Shown piece by piece: positions 16,939-25,639 of a stretch of DNA of 64,000 bases. Each line of letters starts with the position of its first letter. The stretch's first letter is position 1. The DNA is from Neolewinella aquimaris. Its GTDB lineage: Bacteria > Bacteroidota > Bacteroidia > Chitinophagales > Saprospiraceae. The stretch lies in the NCBI RefSeq assembly GCF_014197245.1, contig NZ_JACIFF010000005.1, positions 326,276 to 390,275 on the forward strand, in the 5' to 3' direction. Under the pieces are notes generated by a model, which saw only the letters and a list, made by a program, of their open reading frames with translations, did not search any database and had not been told where the DNA came from. The translations under genes and the position numbers were made by a program.

Positions 16939-18252
16939 ATGACCGCCGCCCAAACGCACGCTACCTCGACGCTACTGCGCAACCTCATCCTCTTCCAGCT
17001 TTCCGATTCCGAAGACGAGGGGGAACGCCGCGACCTCCTCCGCGAAAGCAGTAAGCTCAGGGAACTTTACCCCTTTCCCAATGCCCCGTGGACGGATGAG
17101 GCGCGGGTGGCCTGGCTCCTCGCCCTGCTGCCCCACGCCGCGCCCGACTTGCTCGACCGCCTCTTGCGCGAACAGCTCACCGAGGCCGGCGACTTCCCCC
17201 GGCTGGGCGGTGCCAAGGGCGAACATTACCGCGGTATTCTGCCGACCGGGGAGACCGTACTCTTCGTTCTTGCGGGCGACCGTGCCGACTGGCGGGCCGA
17301 AGCGCGTACGCTGTTCAGCGGCGATCACTTCCTGGCCGAGCGCCGCATTCTCCTTCTGGCCGAGGTACCCCCCGCCGAACCCCGCCTGGCCGGGAAGCTT
17401 CTGCCCGATCCCGATGCCGTGGAAAAGGTGCTCACCGGACACGAAGCCAAGCCCCACTTCAGCACCCGCTTCCCCGCCGAGCGACTGACGACGGGCATGG
17501 ACTGGGACGACCTCGTTCTCTCCCCCCGTACCCACGACCAGCTGGCCGAAATACTTGCCTGGATCGAGCACGGCGACACCCTCCTCGGCGACTGGGGGAT
17601 GAAAAAACGCCTTAAACCGGGCTACCGGACACTCTTTCACGGTCCGCCGGGTACCGGAAAAACCCTCACGGCCAGCCTTCTCGGTAAGCGCACGGGGCGG
17701 GACGTTTACCGCGTCGACCTTTCAATGGTCGTGTCTAAGTACATCGGGGAAACCGAGAAAAACCTGGCCGCCCTCTTCGCCAAGGCCGAAAACAAGAACT
17801 GGATCCTCTTCTTCGACGAGGCCGACGCCCTCTTCGGCAAGCGTACCGCCACCAAGGACGCCCACGACCGCCACGCCAACCAGGAAGTCAGCTACCTGCT
17901 GCAGCGGGTGGAGGCGTTTGACGGGCTGGTCATCCTGGCTTCCAATTTCAAGAGCAACATCGACGAAGCCTTCATGCGCCGCTTCCAATCCGTCATCCCC
18001 TTCCTGCTCCCCTCCCGCGACGAACGCCAGCGGCTGTGGGAGAATGCCTGGCCTGTTGACCGCCTTACCTTTGCCGACGGCTGCGACCCCGCCTCCCTGG
18101 CGGACGACTACGAGATCACCGGAGCCACCATCAACAACGTCGTGCAGAAGAGTTGCCTACGGCTCCTGGCCAGCGGCGGGCGCCACGTCAATCAGGAGAT
18201 GGTGCTGAATGTTTTGCGGCAGGAACTGGGGAAGGAGGGGAAGTTGGTTTAG
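16939..18252 (+). CDS. eCIS AAA+ ATPase (Afp15/Pvc15-like)
   Basis: A 437-residue protein with an alpha-helical N-terminal half (about 1-190) and a C-terminal AAA+ domain: Walker A GPPGTGKT near 235, the pore-like segment SKYIGETEKNL, Walker B LFFDEADALFGKR near 295, and the sensor/arginine region ASNFKSNIDEAFMRRF. A single AAA+ ATPase of this design is a standard component of AFP/PVC-type clusters, where it is thought to help particle assembly or cargo handling. It is the last gene of the + strand eCIS block; the next gene is on the opposite strand and metabolic, so this is probably the cluster's end. Confidence 0.88.
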   Translation: MTAAQTHATSTLLRNLILFQLSDSEDEGERRDLLRESSKLRELYPFPNAPWTDEARVAWLLALLPHAAPDLLDRLLREQLTEAGDFPRLGGAKGEHYRGILPTGETVLFVLAGDRADWRAEARTLFSGDHFLAERRILLLAEVPPAEPRLAGKLLPDPDAVEKVLTGHEAKPHFSTRFPAERLTTGMDWDDLVLSPRTHDQLAEILAWIEHGDTLLGDWGMKKRLKPGYRTLFHGPPGTGKTLTASLLGKRTGRDVYRVDLSMVVSKYIGETEKNLAALFAKAENKNWILFFDEADALFGKRTATKDAHDRHANQEVSYLLQRVEAFDGLVILASNFKSNIDEAFMRRFQSVIPFLLPSRDERQRLWENAWPVDRLTFADGCDPASLADDYEITGATINNVVQKSCLRLLASGGRHVNQEMVLNVLRQELGKEGKLV

Positions 18253-18280
18253 GACACTAAGTTGTTCTCCGCATACCCGA

Positions 18281-19306
18281 TCAATTGCCTGTGTTTACCG
18301 ACTCTATTATCTCCAGTTGCGCGATGACGTCATCCAGCGGAACCGCCGCATCCGCACCTTTGGCAATTGTCGCATACATGCGTTCGAATAGCTCCATCCA
18401 CTGACCGTCGCGGGTCGTGACCGGCCCCCGGAAGGGTAATCCCCCGATATCGGTATGCAAGATGCCACGCTGCTCAGGTGGTTCGGTGCCGAAACCGGCA
18501 TCACCCGGCTCCATCCCCGCCCTCAATTGATCCTCCTGTATATCGATGCCGTACTTCACGTAACTGCCCCGGCGGCCGTGGAGGGTATAACGCGGCGTCG
18601 GTTCACGCACCAACAGGCTGCAGGACAGGCTGACGCGCAGCGGGGAGGCGTACGTGAGCTGCATATCGAAGGCGTCGGGAATATCGGAGCCGGGCCGTTG
18701 AATCCACGTGCTTCCGCTTACGTCCTCGGGTCGGCCGAAGAGGCAAATGGCCTGGTCCAGAATGTGGGCACCCAGATCGTAGAGCATACCGGCTCCCGGA
18801 CCGGGTTTTTCCTTCCACGGCTTGGCGTTCGGTTCGGGTTTCCAGCGGTCGTAGCGGGCCTCGTAGTTGATGAGCTCACCCAGCGCCTCACCGTCGAGGA
18901 GCTGGCGGACGGTACGAAAGTCGCTGTCCCACCGCCGGTTCTGAAAAACGGAAAGAGACAATTTTTTACGGCTAGCCAGGTCCCGCAGTTCACGCAATTG
19001 GGCGGCCGTAGCGCAGGCCGGCTTATCGACCAGCACGTGCTTTCCCGCCTCCAGGGCCGCGCGGGCCAGCTCGTAGTGGGTAGCATTGGGCGTGGCGATG
19101 CTGACCAGATCGATGTCCGGGTCATTCATCACGGTTTCCGCCCGGTCGGTGGGCTCCAGGCCGGGAAATTCCTCCGCCAGTTCATCGGCCCGACTGGTCA
19201 CTACGCGGGTAACCCTAAATCCCGGGTGCGCGCGGTAGAAGGGGGATTGAAGATACCGGCCGGACAGGCCGAAGCCCAGTAGGCCAACGTTGATGGGAGT
19301 GTGCAT
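18281..19306 (-). CDS. Gfo/Idh/MocA family NAD(P)-dependent oxidoreductase
   Basis: A 341-residue protein with an N-terminal Rossmann fold (GLLGFGLSGRYLQSPF) and the family's catalytic-lysine motif as VDKPACAT near residue 95. The C-terminal half is the expected mixed alpha/beta substrate domain. These enzymes oxidise or reduce sugars or inositol-like compounds, or act on biliverdin; the substrate cannot be read from sequence. It converges on the eCIS ATPase gene with only 28 bases between stops. ATG start at 19306. Confidence 0.9.
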   Translation of the reverse strand: MHTPINVGLLGFGLSGRYLQSPFYRAHPGFRVTRVVTSRADELAEEFPGLEPTDRAETVMNDPDIDLVSIATPNATHYELARAALEAGKHVLVDKPACATAAQLRELRDLASRKKLSLSVFQNRRWDSDFRTVRQLLDGEALGELINYEARYDRWKPEPNAKPWKEKPGPGAGMLYDLGAHILDQAICLFGRPEDVSGSTWIQRPGSDIPDAFDMQLTYASPLRVSLSCSLLVREPTPRYTLHGRRGSYVKYGIDIQEDQLRAGMEPGDAGFGTEPPEQRGILHTDIGGLPFRGPVTTRDGQWMELFERMYATIAKGADAAVPLDDVIAQLEIIESVNTGN

Positions 19307-19503
19307 GCGGTATGGTGTTTCCCCAACAAGATAGAGCTAGCCGGCGAGCTAAAGCACTTTAGTGGGGTACGGGCGGCGGCGCGCAGGAGCAAGGCAACTT
19401 GGTATTCTTCTATTTTTATATGTCGGGAAATTGGGTGCCCCGCCGAGATATTTTGCCGAACACGGTTACCCCTTACGACCGTTTCAGTAATAAAGCACCC
19501 CCC

Positions 19504-20289
19504 GTGAAATCCACCGCCGTCCGTATCTTTTTACTCTGCCTCCCCCTGTACTTTACCGCCTGCTCCGAAGACGGTGATTTCAACGTCTTCTCCACCCAGC
19601 AGGATCTCGAACTCGGGCAACAGACCGACCAGCAGATCCGCAGCGAGCCGCAAGAATTTCCCATCCTCGATCCCCAGGATTATCCCCAAGCTTACGCCTA
19701 CCTCCAGGGGATGGTCGACGAGATCGTGAGCCAGGGAAATGTCCCCTACGCCGACCTTTTCCCCTACGAGGTGGCGATCATCAATAAGGACGTGGAAAAT
19801 GCCTTCGCTACCCCCGGCGGCTTCCTGTACGTATATACGGGCTTAGTACAACGCCTCGAGACCGGCGACCAACTGGCCGGCGTCATGGCCCACGAGATCG
19901 CCCACTCCGCCGAGCGCCATTCGACGGATCAGCTCACCAAGCAGTACGGCATCTCCACCCTACTGAGCCTCATCTCCGGCGGCGACCCCGGCCTACTGAG
20001 CCAAATTGCCAGCGGACTGCTCACCCTCCAGTTCAGTCGCAGCGACGAATCCGAAGCAGACGACCGCTCCGTCGACTACCTCTGTGAAACCGACTACGCC
20101 GCCAACGGAGCCGCCGGCTTCTTCGAAATGATCCAGGACAGCATCAATCCGCCCGCCTTCCTCAGCACCCACCCCAACCCCGACGACCGCGTACAGGAAA
20201 TAAACCAGCGCGCCATTGATAAAAACTGCGACACCAACACCGCCGAACTGGCCCCCTTCCAGCAGTTTCAGCGAAACTTGCCGAAGTAG
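19504..20289 (+). CDS. M48-family metalloprotease lipoprotein
   Basis: The frame is open from 19399 but I place the start at GTG 19504, which gives a clean lipoprotein signal (FLLCLPLYFTAC followed by SEDGDF) and a 261-residue protein. The catalytic zinc motif is MAHEIAHSAERH, with the third ligand in the downstream SDESEADDRSVDYL helix, as in M48 peptidases of the BepA/LoiP type that act on outer-membrane proteins in the periplasm. Mature protein should be membrane-anchored. The alternative ATG at 19423 would bury the signal peptide behind 27 residues, so it is less likely. A REP arm begins 22 bases after the stop. Confidence 0.85.
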   Translation: MKSTAVRIFLLCLPLYFTACSEDGDFNVFSTQQDLELGQQTDQQIRSEPQEFPILDPQDYPQAYAYLQGMVDEIVSQGNVPYADLFPYEVAIINKDVENAFATPGGFLYVYTGLVQRLETGDQLAGVMAHEIAHSAERHSTDQLTKQYGISTLLSLISGGDPGLLSQIASGLLTLQFSRSDESEADDRSVDYLCETDYAANGAAGFFEMIQDSINPPAFLSTHPNPDDRVQEINQRAIDKNCDTNTAELAPFQQFQRNLPK

Positions 20290-20310
20290 CTCGTCCGCCC
20301 TCGTCGGCCT

Positions 20311-20343
20311 CTCGTCGGCCGAGCCTAAGCTCGTCCGCCGAGT
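20311..20343. repeat. Solo REP arm next to the M48 gene
   Basis: This stretch (CTCGTCGGCCGAGCC, then TAAGCTCGTCCGCCGAG) matches the left arm of the REP units flanking the RAYT gene, including the CCTAAG variant seen near 32905. It forms a stem by pairing CTCGGCGGACGAG-type halves. No right arm follows. Confidence 0.85.
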
Positions 20344-20385
20344 AGCTTAATCCGTGGAAATCAATGGCTATCCGTGGTGAAGTGT

Positions 20386-20611
20386 CTCGGACCTGAGGCC
20401 GCTCGAAAGCATGTAAAATTGGGAATGTAAAATTTGAAATTTGCTTCGCCACCCGTGAAGCGTCAAGTATCCGTTCGGCGTCTGTGGCTATTTTGGGGTA
20501 AGCCTCTCGGCCATAGGCCGCTTGACAGCATGTAAAATTGAGAATGTAAAATTTTAAATTTGCTTCGCCTCCCGTGAAGTGCCAAGTATTCGTTCGGCGT
20601 CCGTGGCTATT
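20386..20611. repeat. Two direct copies of a 107-base degenerate repeat
   Basis: Copy 1 is 20386-20492 and copy 2 is 20506-20611, a 120-base period. Both carry a CTCGG..GGCCGC start, the phrase GCATGTAAAATTG.GAATG, a GCTTCGCC..CCCGTGAAG hairpin, then TTCGGCGTC and GTGGCTATT. Differences are scattered point changes, as in an old duplication. No open frame or promoter is evident. Confidence 0.8.
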
Positions 20612-20659
20612 ACAGTGCGAGCAGCTCATGCTGGAGGTCACTCAATCTTTTTACTCCAC

Positions 20660-20811
20660 TGCCCTCGGCGTGTAACGCCTCGACCTATATCCGCAAATCG
20701 GACCGCAGGTCCTAAAAATCCGTGCGAATCTGTGATCGAGCGCAGCGAATCCGTGTCTGCCGTAGGCAATCTGTGGTGGAAAAAATTGTCTCGGACCAGA
20801 GGCCACGCGAC
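20660..20811. repeat. Cluster of short three-base-loop palindromes
   Basis: Within about 150 bases are perfect small hairpins with three-base loops: GGCGT-GTA-ACGCC (20667-20679), GGACC-GCA-GGTCC (20700-20712) and TGCC-GTA-GGCA (20758-20768). GGCC-ATA-GGCC at 20509-20519 belongs to the same style. Between them run repeated phrases such as ATCCGTG and CTGTGG. Nothing here codes; with 20290-20659 it accounts for the whole gene-free stretch between the M48 and VOC genes. Confidence 0.7.
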
Positions 20812-21309
20812 CTACCCCTGATACGCCCCCGAAGAATACGTAAGTTCGTAGCTGTGGGTATAGATCTCGAAGACCACGCCAAAGGGGTCCTCTACGTACA
20901 CCATCTTGTAGGGCTTTTCGCCGGGATAGTACTCACGGATGGGCATGCGCTGTTTCCCGCCGTGGGCGACGATTTTCTCTACTAATGCCTCGATGTCGGG
21001 ATCCTGGACGCAGAAGTGGAACAGGCCCGTTGCGAACGGATTAAACTCGGGTTTGCGGTCCTCGGTTTGGGGAAAGGAAAACAGCTCGATGCCGATGCCG
21101 TCGGAGGTGGATAGGTGGGCGATCTCGAAGGTCTCCCAGTCGTCGCCGAACACGTCGATGCACATCTGGCCGATGGCCGTGTCGCTTTCCTTTTTGACCG
21201 TCGACGGGGGCATGATGACGTACCAGCCCATTACGTCGTGATAAAACTCAACGGCCTGGTGAAGATTCGGAACCGTAATGCCAATGTGGGAGAAGGATCT
21301 GGGATGCAT
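20812..21309 (-). CDS. VOC (glyoxalase/bleomycin-resistance) family protein
   Basis: I use the ATG at 21309, giving 165 residues that begin MHPRSFSHIGITVPNL, the typical first strand and first metal-ligand His of a VOC domain; the longer frame adds 50 non-homologous residues. Later strands include GIELFSFPQ, GLFHFCVQDPD and MVYVEDPFGVVFEIYTHS, the last giving the acidic ligand. VOC proteins use a metal for isomerase, lyase or dioxygenase chemistry or bind toxic ligands; the substrate is not predictable here. It is divergent from the histidine kinase gene. Confidence 0.85.
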   Translation of the reverse strand: MHPRSFSHIGITVPNLHQAVEFYHDVMGWYVIMPPSTVKKESDTAIGQMCIDVFGDDWETFEIAHLSTSDGIGIELFSFPQTEDRKPEFNPFATGLFHFCVQDPDIEALVEKIVAHGGKQRMPIREYYPGEKPYKMVYVEDPFGVVFEIYTHSYELTYSSGAYQG

Positions 21310-21412
21310 ACTGGGGCAAACCGGGCGTGCACACTTAAGTTTATCCCCGTAAGCCAAATTGTCCCCCGTGGCTGCCGAAGGGCATGAGTTAATTTTGCTA
21401 ACTTCCGGCAGG

Positions 21413-23482
21413 ATGTCAGCGCAACACCCGCAAACACTCATCGCGACCCCAAGGATCATCCGGCCATCACTGCCCCGTGGTGGCTACCGGTGGGGCCTGC
21501 TTTTGCTACTGTTGCTCTGCACCTGCGCCCCCGCCCTACTTGCCCAGGATACCGCCCGCCTGCGCCGTACCCTAGCGGCCGTTGATACCCTGTTCGTGCT
21601 ACAACCCCGGGAGGCACTGCAGGCACTACGCGAGGTGGAAGCAATACTTCCCCACGCCACACCAAAACAGCGCACCGACTGGCTCCACTACCACGGCGCC
21701 GCCTACCAGCGACTGGGGATGATGGACTCCGTGGCCTACTACCACCGCCGCATTCTGGCCACCATCACGCCGGAGGAGAACGACAAGGCCTACGCCCGCG
21801 CCCTGGCCAACCTCGGCACTGCCCACCGCGCACGGGGCGAACTCGACAGCGCCGCTCACTGCTACGAACGCGCGCTGGAAGTGTTTGAGATGGGCACCGA
21901 CAGCTTCCCCCGGGGCACGGTACGCAACAGCCTCGGACTCATCCACTACGCCAGGGGCGACTACCGCGCGGCCATGCGGGTGTACCTCGAAGCCCTGAAC
22001 CTCTTCGAGGGGCTGGGTCACGCCGCGGCGGTCTCCATCGTCAACAACAACCTGGGGCAGGTCTACCACGCCCAGCAGGACTACGGCAAGGCCGTGAAAC
22101 ACTACGACGCCTACCTGCAAGCCAGTCGGGCCAGCGGCAACCGACGCGGAGAAGCCACCGCCCTCAACAACATCGGCGTAGCTTACCTCGATCGCGGCCG
22201 ACCGGATTCCGCCGAAATCTACCTCCAGCAAAGCCTGGTGGTAAAGGAAGATATCGGACTGGATGCCGAGATCGCCACTACTCTCAATAACCTGGGGAAA
22301 ATCGCGCACGGCAGGGGAGATTATACCGCCGCACTGGACCACCACCAGCGGGGATTCGAGCTGGCCCGCCGGGAAAACAACCCGCGCGACGAGGCCTTTT
22401 GCCTCATCGGACTGGGCCACGCAAACCAGCAACTGGGACGGACGGCCATTGCCCGAACCCACTACCGACAGGCCCTAAAACTGGCCGAAGAAATGGGCAA
22501 TCCTCAGGTGGCCTTCGATGCCCACCACGGGCTGTACGAAAGCTACGCCGGGGAGTCCCCCGCCCAAGCGCTGCCGCATCTCGAGGCCGCCTTCGACCTC
22601 CGCGACAGCCTCCTCAACGCCGAAAATGTCGAGGCCCTGACCACGCTACGCCTCGAAAACGACTTCCGGCAGCGTGAACTACTCAGCGAACAGAAGGTGG
22701 CCAACCTGGAACTGCGGGAGCAACTCTCCACTGCTCGCCTCGGTAACCAGCGGCGGATAATCATTGTACTGCTCACCGGTCTCGCCCTCCTGGCCATTCT
22801 GGGCTACTTTCTGTGGCGACAGCGCAACCGTATACGGGGACAACATCAGGTAATTCAGCAGGCGCTGCGGGAAAAGGATACCCTGCTGCGCGAGATTCAC
22901 CATCGGGTGAAGAACAACCTCCAGGTCATCTCCTCGCTGTTGGGGATTCAGTCGCGACACGTCCGGGACGAGGTGGCCCGGCAGGCCCTCAACGAAGGGC
23001 GCAGTCGGGTGCAGACGATGGCCCTGATCCACGAAAACCTGTACGGCCGGGACCGGCTGACGGGCATCAACATCCGTGAGTACTTCGACAAACTGCTGCA
23101 AAACCTGCTGCGGACCTACCGGATCTACCCCGAACGCATCGAGGTAATTACCGACATCGACGCACTGGTGCTGGACGTCGATACCCTCATCCCCCTGGGC
23201 CTGATCCTGAACGAACTGATGTCGAACGCCCTCAAGTACGCCTTCCCCACGGGCGGCGGCCGCATCACGGTAAGCATCCGGGAAGCGGAGGGCGGGCTCC
23301 GGGTGGTGGTCGACGACGACGGCATTGGCATTGCGGACCCCCAGTCGGTAACCCGCGGCGACAGCTACGGCTACGAGCTTATTACCGCCCTGGTGGACAA
23401 ACTCGAGGGGGAACTGCGCGTCAGTAGCCGGCCGGGCACTACGGTAGATATATTGCTCAAGGAATACACCCTCGCCGCATGA
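21413..23482 (+). CDS. TPR sensor histidine kinase (HisKA_2 type)
   Basis: The ATG at 21413 is preferred over the frame start at 21359; either leaves an N-terminal signal/anchor segment (RWGLLLLLLLCTCAPALLAQ). The periplasmic part (about 40-420 of 689 residues) is a run of TPR repeats. A membrane helix (about 448-468) leads to the HisKA_2 dimerisation box EIHHRVKNNLQVISSLLGIQ (about 493-512) with the phospho-acceptor His, then an HATPase domain with NELMSNALKYAFP and DDDGIGI. The stop overlaps the start of the LuxR response regulator (ATGA), so the two form a two-component pair. The signal is unknown. Confidence 0.88.
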   Translation: MSAQHPQTLIATPRIIRPSLPRGGYRWGLLLLLLLCTCAPALLAQDTARLRRTLAAVDTLFVLQPREALQALREVEAILPHATPKQRTDWLHYHGAAYQRLGMMDSVAYYHRRILATITPEENDKAYARALANLGTAHRARGELDSAAHCYERALEVFEMGTDSFPRGTVRNSLGLIHYARGDYRAAMRVYLEALNLFEGLGHAAAVSIVNNNLGQVYHAQQDYGKAVKHYDAYLQASRASGNRRGEATALNNIGVAYLDRGRPDSAEIYLQQSLVVKEDIGLDAEIATTLNNLGKIAHGRGDYTAALDHHQRGFELARRENNPRDEAFCLIGLGHANQQLGRTAIARTHYRQALKLAEEMGNPQVAFDAHHGLYESYAGESPAQALPHLEAAFDLRDSLLNAENVEALTTLRLENDFRQRELLSEQKVANLELREQLSTARLGNQRRIIIVLLTGLALLAILGYFLWRQRNRIRGQHQVIQQALREKDTLLREIHHRVKNNLQVISSLLGIQSRHVRDEVARQALNEGRSRVQTMALIHENLYGRDRLTGINIREYFDKLLQNLLRTYRIYPERIEVITDIDALVLDVDTLIPLGLILNELMSNALKYAFPTGGGRITVSIREAEGGLRVVVDDDGIGIADPQSVTRGDSYGYELITALVDKLEGELRVSSRPGTTVDILLKEYTLAA

Positions 23483-24078
23483 GCCTGGAAGCCCTGCGCG
23501 TCCTGATTGTAGAGGACGACCCCATTATCCGCACCGACCTGCGGTCGCTGCTCCGGAGTCACGCCATCACCGTAGTCGGCACGGCCAAGGATTCGGTGCA
23601 GGCCTATGACCTCTTGCGCACCGCCGAGCCCAATTTTGTGATCCTCGACATCAACCTGGGTACGGGGCCGGACGGACTGGAGATCGCCGAGGTGCTGCAC
23701 GACCGCTACCGCATCCCCTACATCTTCCTGACGTCCTATTCCGATCCCGCAACCCTGGAGGCGGCCATGCAACAGGCCCCCTACGGCTACCTCGTAAAGC
23801 CCTTCCAGGACGAGACGGTCCTCAGTACCCTAGCCGTAGCCTGGAGCAATTTCGAGCGGTTGCGTCAGAACCGGGGCATTGACCTCAGCGGTTGTCCCGA
23901 ACCCCTGACCGAGCAGGAAAAACGCATCGCCCGCCTGCTCGTGGAGGGGCTGTCGTACCGCGCCATCAGCGAGCGCCTCTTCATCAGTCAGAACACCCTG
24001 AAGTACCACGTCAAGCATCTGTACGCCAAGTTTGACGTGGCGGGCCGGGCCGAACTTGTCGCCCGCATTTACCGCTAA
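23479..24078 (+). CDS. LuxR-family response regulator
   Basis: A 199-residue regulator: receiver domain (about 6-125) with acidic pocket VEDD, phospho-acceptor D57 in VILDINLG, and the conserved Lys in GYLVKPFQ; then a LuxR/GerE helix-turn-helix (about 134-199, LTEQEKRIARLLVEGLSYRAISERL). The ATG overlaps the kinase stop codon, making coupled expression and phosphotransfer from that kinase likely. The helix-turn-helix indicates transcriptional output; targets are unknown. Confidence 0.9.
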   Translation: MSLEALRVLIVEDDPIIRTDLRSLLRSHAITVVGTAKDSVQAYDLLRTAEPNFVILDINLGTGPDGLEIAEVLHDRYRIPYIFLTSYSDPATLEAAMQQAPYGYLVKPFQDETVLSTLAVAWSNFERLRQNRGIDLSGCPEPLTEQEKRIARLLVEGLSYRAISERLFISQNTLKYHVKHLYAKFDVAGRAELVARIYR

Positions 24079-24184
24079 ACCACCCATTTGTGTGGGGCGG
24101 CGCGCGCGGGTGCGGCGGAAATTTGGAAAGAGCGTAGGAGCCTGGCATCCCACGCATAGCACACTTCACCAAATTTCCACATCC

Positions 24185-24724
24185 ATGAAACGTATTGCTT
24201 TTCTCCGTACCACCCTCGCCGCGGCCGGCGCCGTCACGGCCTTCCGTCCGCTCTCCGCCTCCCCCGCCTTACCGGCGGATACCGACCAGCTCGAACCCCG
24301 CATCGTACTCGGCGACGAAGGACAGCGGGTCAATGTGCTGGGCGACCAAATGACCTTCAAACTGACTGGAAAGGATACGGCCGGACAGGTAACCGTGATC
24401 GAGGAGGCGAACGATCCAGGGGTGATGATTCCGCCGCACGTCCACGATAACGAAGACGAGATATTCCGCGTACTCGAGGGGGCTCTGGAAGTGACCGTCG
24501 GCGGAGAAACGACCGTGCTACATGCCGGCGATATGGCCTTCGGGCCCCGGGGCATTCCGCACAGCTGGAAGACCGTCGGCGAGGGAAAAACCCGCGTGAT
24601 CCTCACCGCCTTCCCCTCCGGAATCGAGACCATGTTCGAGGAGATCGGTGCCCTGCCGGCCGGTCCGCCCGATATGCCGACCGTCTTCGGTATCTGCGCA
24701 CGCTATGGCATCCGCTTCGTGTAA
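24185..24724 (+). CDS. Exported cupin-domain protein
   Basis: The start is ATG 24185, giving 179 residues with a KR-containing hydrophobic leader (MKRIAFLRTTLAAAGAVTAF), so it is probably exported; the frame opens earlier at 24032 but that portion lies in the intergenic region. A single cupin barrel carries the metal-binding set PPHVHDNEDEIFRVLEG (H85, H87, E92) and a later His in GIPHSWK. Such small cupins include sugar- or quercetin-type dioxygenases and isomerases; activity is not predictable. The 106 bases upstream are non-coding and include a GC-rich stretch (24094-24120). Confidence 0.85.
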   Translation: MKRIAFLRTTLAAAGAVTAFRPLSASPALPADTDQLEPRIVLGDEGQRVNVLGDQMTFKLTGKDTAGQVTVIEEANDPGVMIPPHVHDNEDEIFRVLEGALEVTVGGETTVLHAGDMAFGPRGIPHSWKTVGEGKTRVILTAFPSGIETMFEEIGALPAGPPDMPTVFGICARYGIRFV

Positions 24725-24770
24725 GCAGAGCAGTGCTGCACCATTCTTTGATTCTTTAAATACATTCGCT

Positions 24771-25523
24771 ATGAAAAAGGTATGCTGTCTTTTCGCTCTT
24801 CTGCTGGTACTGCTGCCGGCCTGTAAGGAGGACGCCGTGGTTCAGACCCGATTCACCGGCCCGGAAGTAGCCATGGGCAACGGAATGGCCCGCGCGGTCG
24901 TCCAGACCGACCTACAGGGAACGCCCCTGAGTCTGGCCGTAGAGTTCGATGCCGCCGCCCTGAACGGGCTACCTACGGGACATTTTCCTCCCCCTTCATA
25001 CGTTCTGCGCCTGCCCGCCGGGGTAAGTCTGCCCCCTTACGACCACATCACCCTCGACTGGAACGAGCACGGTCACGAGCCCCCGCACGTCTACGACAAG
25101 CCCCACTTTGACGTCCACTTTTACTTCATGACCGAGGCGGAACGCGACGCGATCGGGCCGGACGATTCCCTAGCATTCAATCAGCCGCTGCCGGCCGAGA
25201 ACTTACCCCTCGACTACCTCGAAACACCCGGAGGCGTCCCCGGCATGGGAGCTCACGTCATCGACCTGCGGTCTCCGGAGATTAGCGGGGAGGGTACCTT
25301 CACCCACACTTTCATTTACGGTAAGTACGCGGGCCAGATCACCTTTCTCGAACCGATGATCACCACGGAGTTTCTTCGGAGCAAGCCCGACGTGACGGCG
25401 GAAGTGCGGCAGCCCCAGGCCTGGCAGCAACCGGGCTACTATCCGACGAAGTACCGCGTCGCCTATGAGGCGGGTAAGGATAGCTACTCGGTCGTACTTC
25501 AGGACTTTATCCGGGTGAACTAG
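24771..25523 (+). CDS. Lipoprotein with TTHB210/DUF5602-like domain
   Basis: A 250-residue protein with ATG at 24771 and a clear lipoprotein signal (LLVLLPAC, Cys about residue 19). The sequence around YDHITLDWNEHGHEPPHVYDKPHFDVHFYFM is rich in His and Asp/Glu and resembles a small family of bacterial lipoproteins (DUF5602, TTHB210-like) whose function is not established, as far as I recall. The His cluster might bind a metal. It follows the cupin gene by 46 bases on the same strand, so the two may be co-transcribed. Confidence 0.7.
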   Translation: MKKVCCLFALLLVLLPACKEDAVVQTRFTGPEVAMGNGMARAVVQTDLQGTPLSLAVEFDAAALNGLPTGHFPPPSYVLRLPAGVSLPPYDHITLDWNEHGHEPPHVYDKPHFDVHFYFMTEAERDAIGPDDSLAFNQPLPAENLPLDYLETPGGVPGMGAHVIDLRSPEISGEGTFTHTFIYGKYAGQITFLEPMITTEFLRSKPDVTAEVRQPQAWQQPGYYPTKYRVAYEAGKDSYSVVLQDFIRVN

Positions 25524-25639
25524 GGTAGGGCGGTGAAACTCTCCCTTAGCTAGGGTGACACTGGTACGGACAATCAGGTAAGGAATCATCCCCGAACTTT
25601 TCTTTACATTGACTGCCCGTACCAGTACACCACTAGTTT

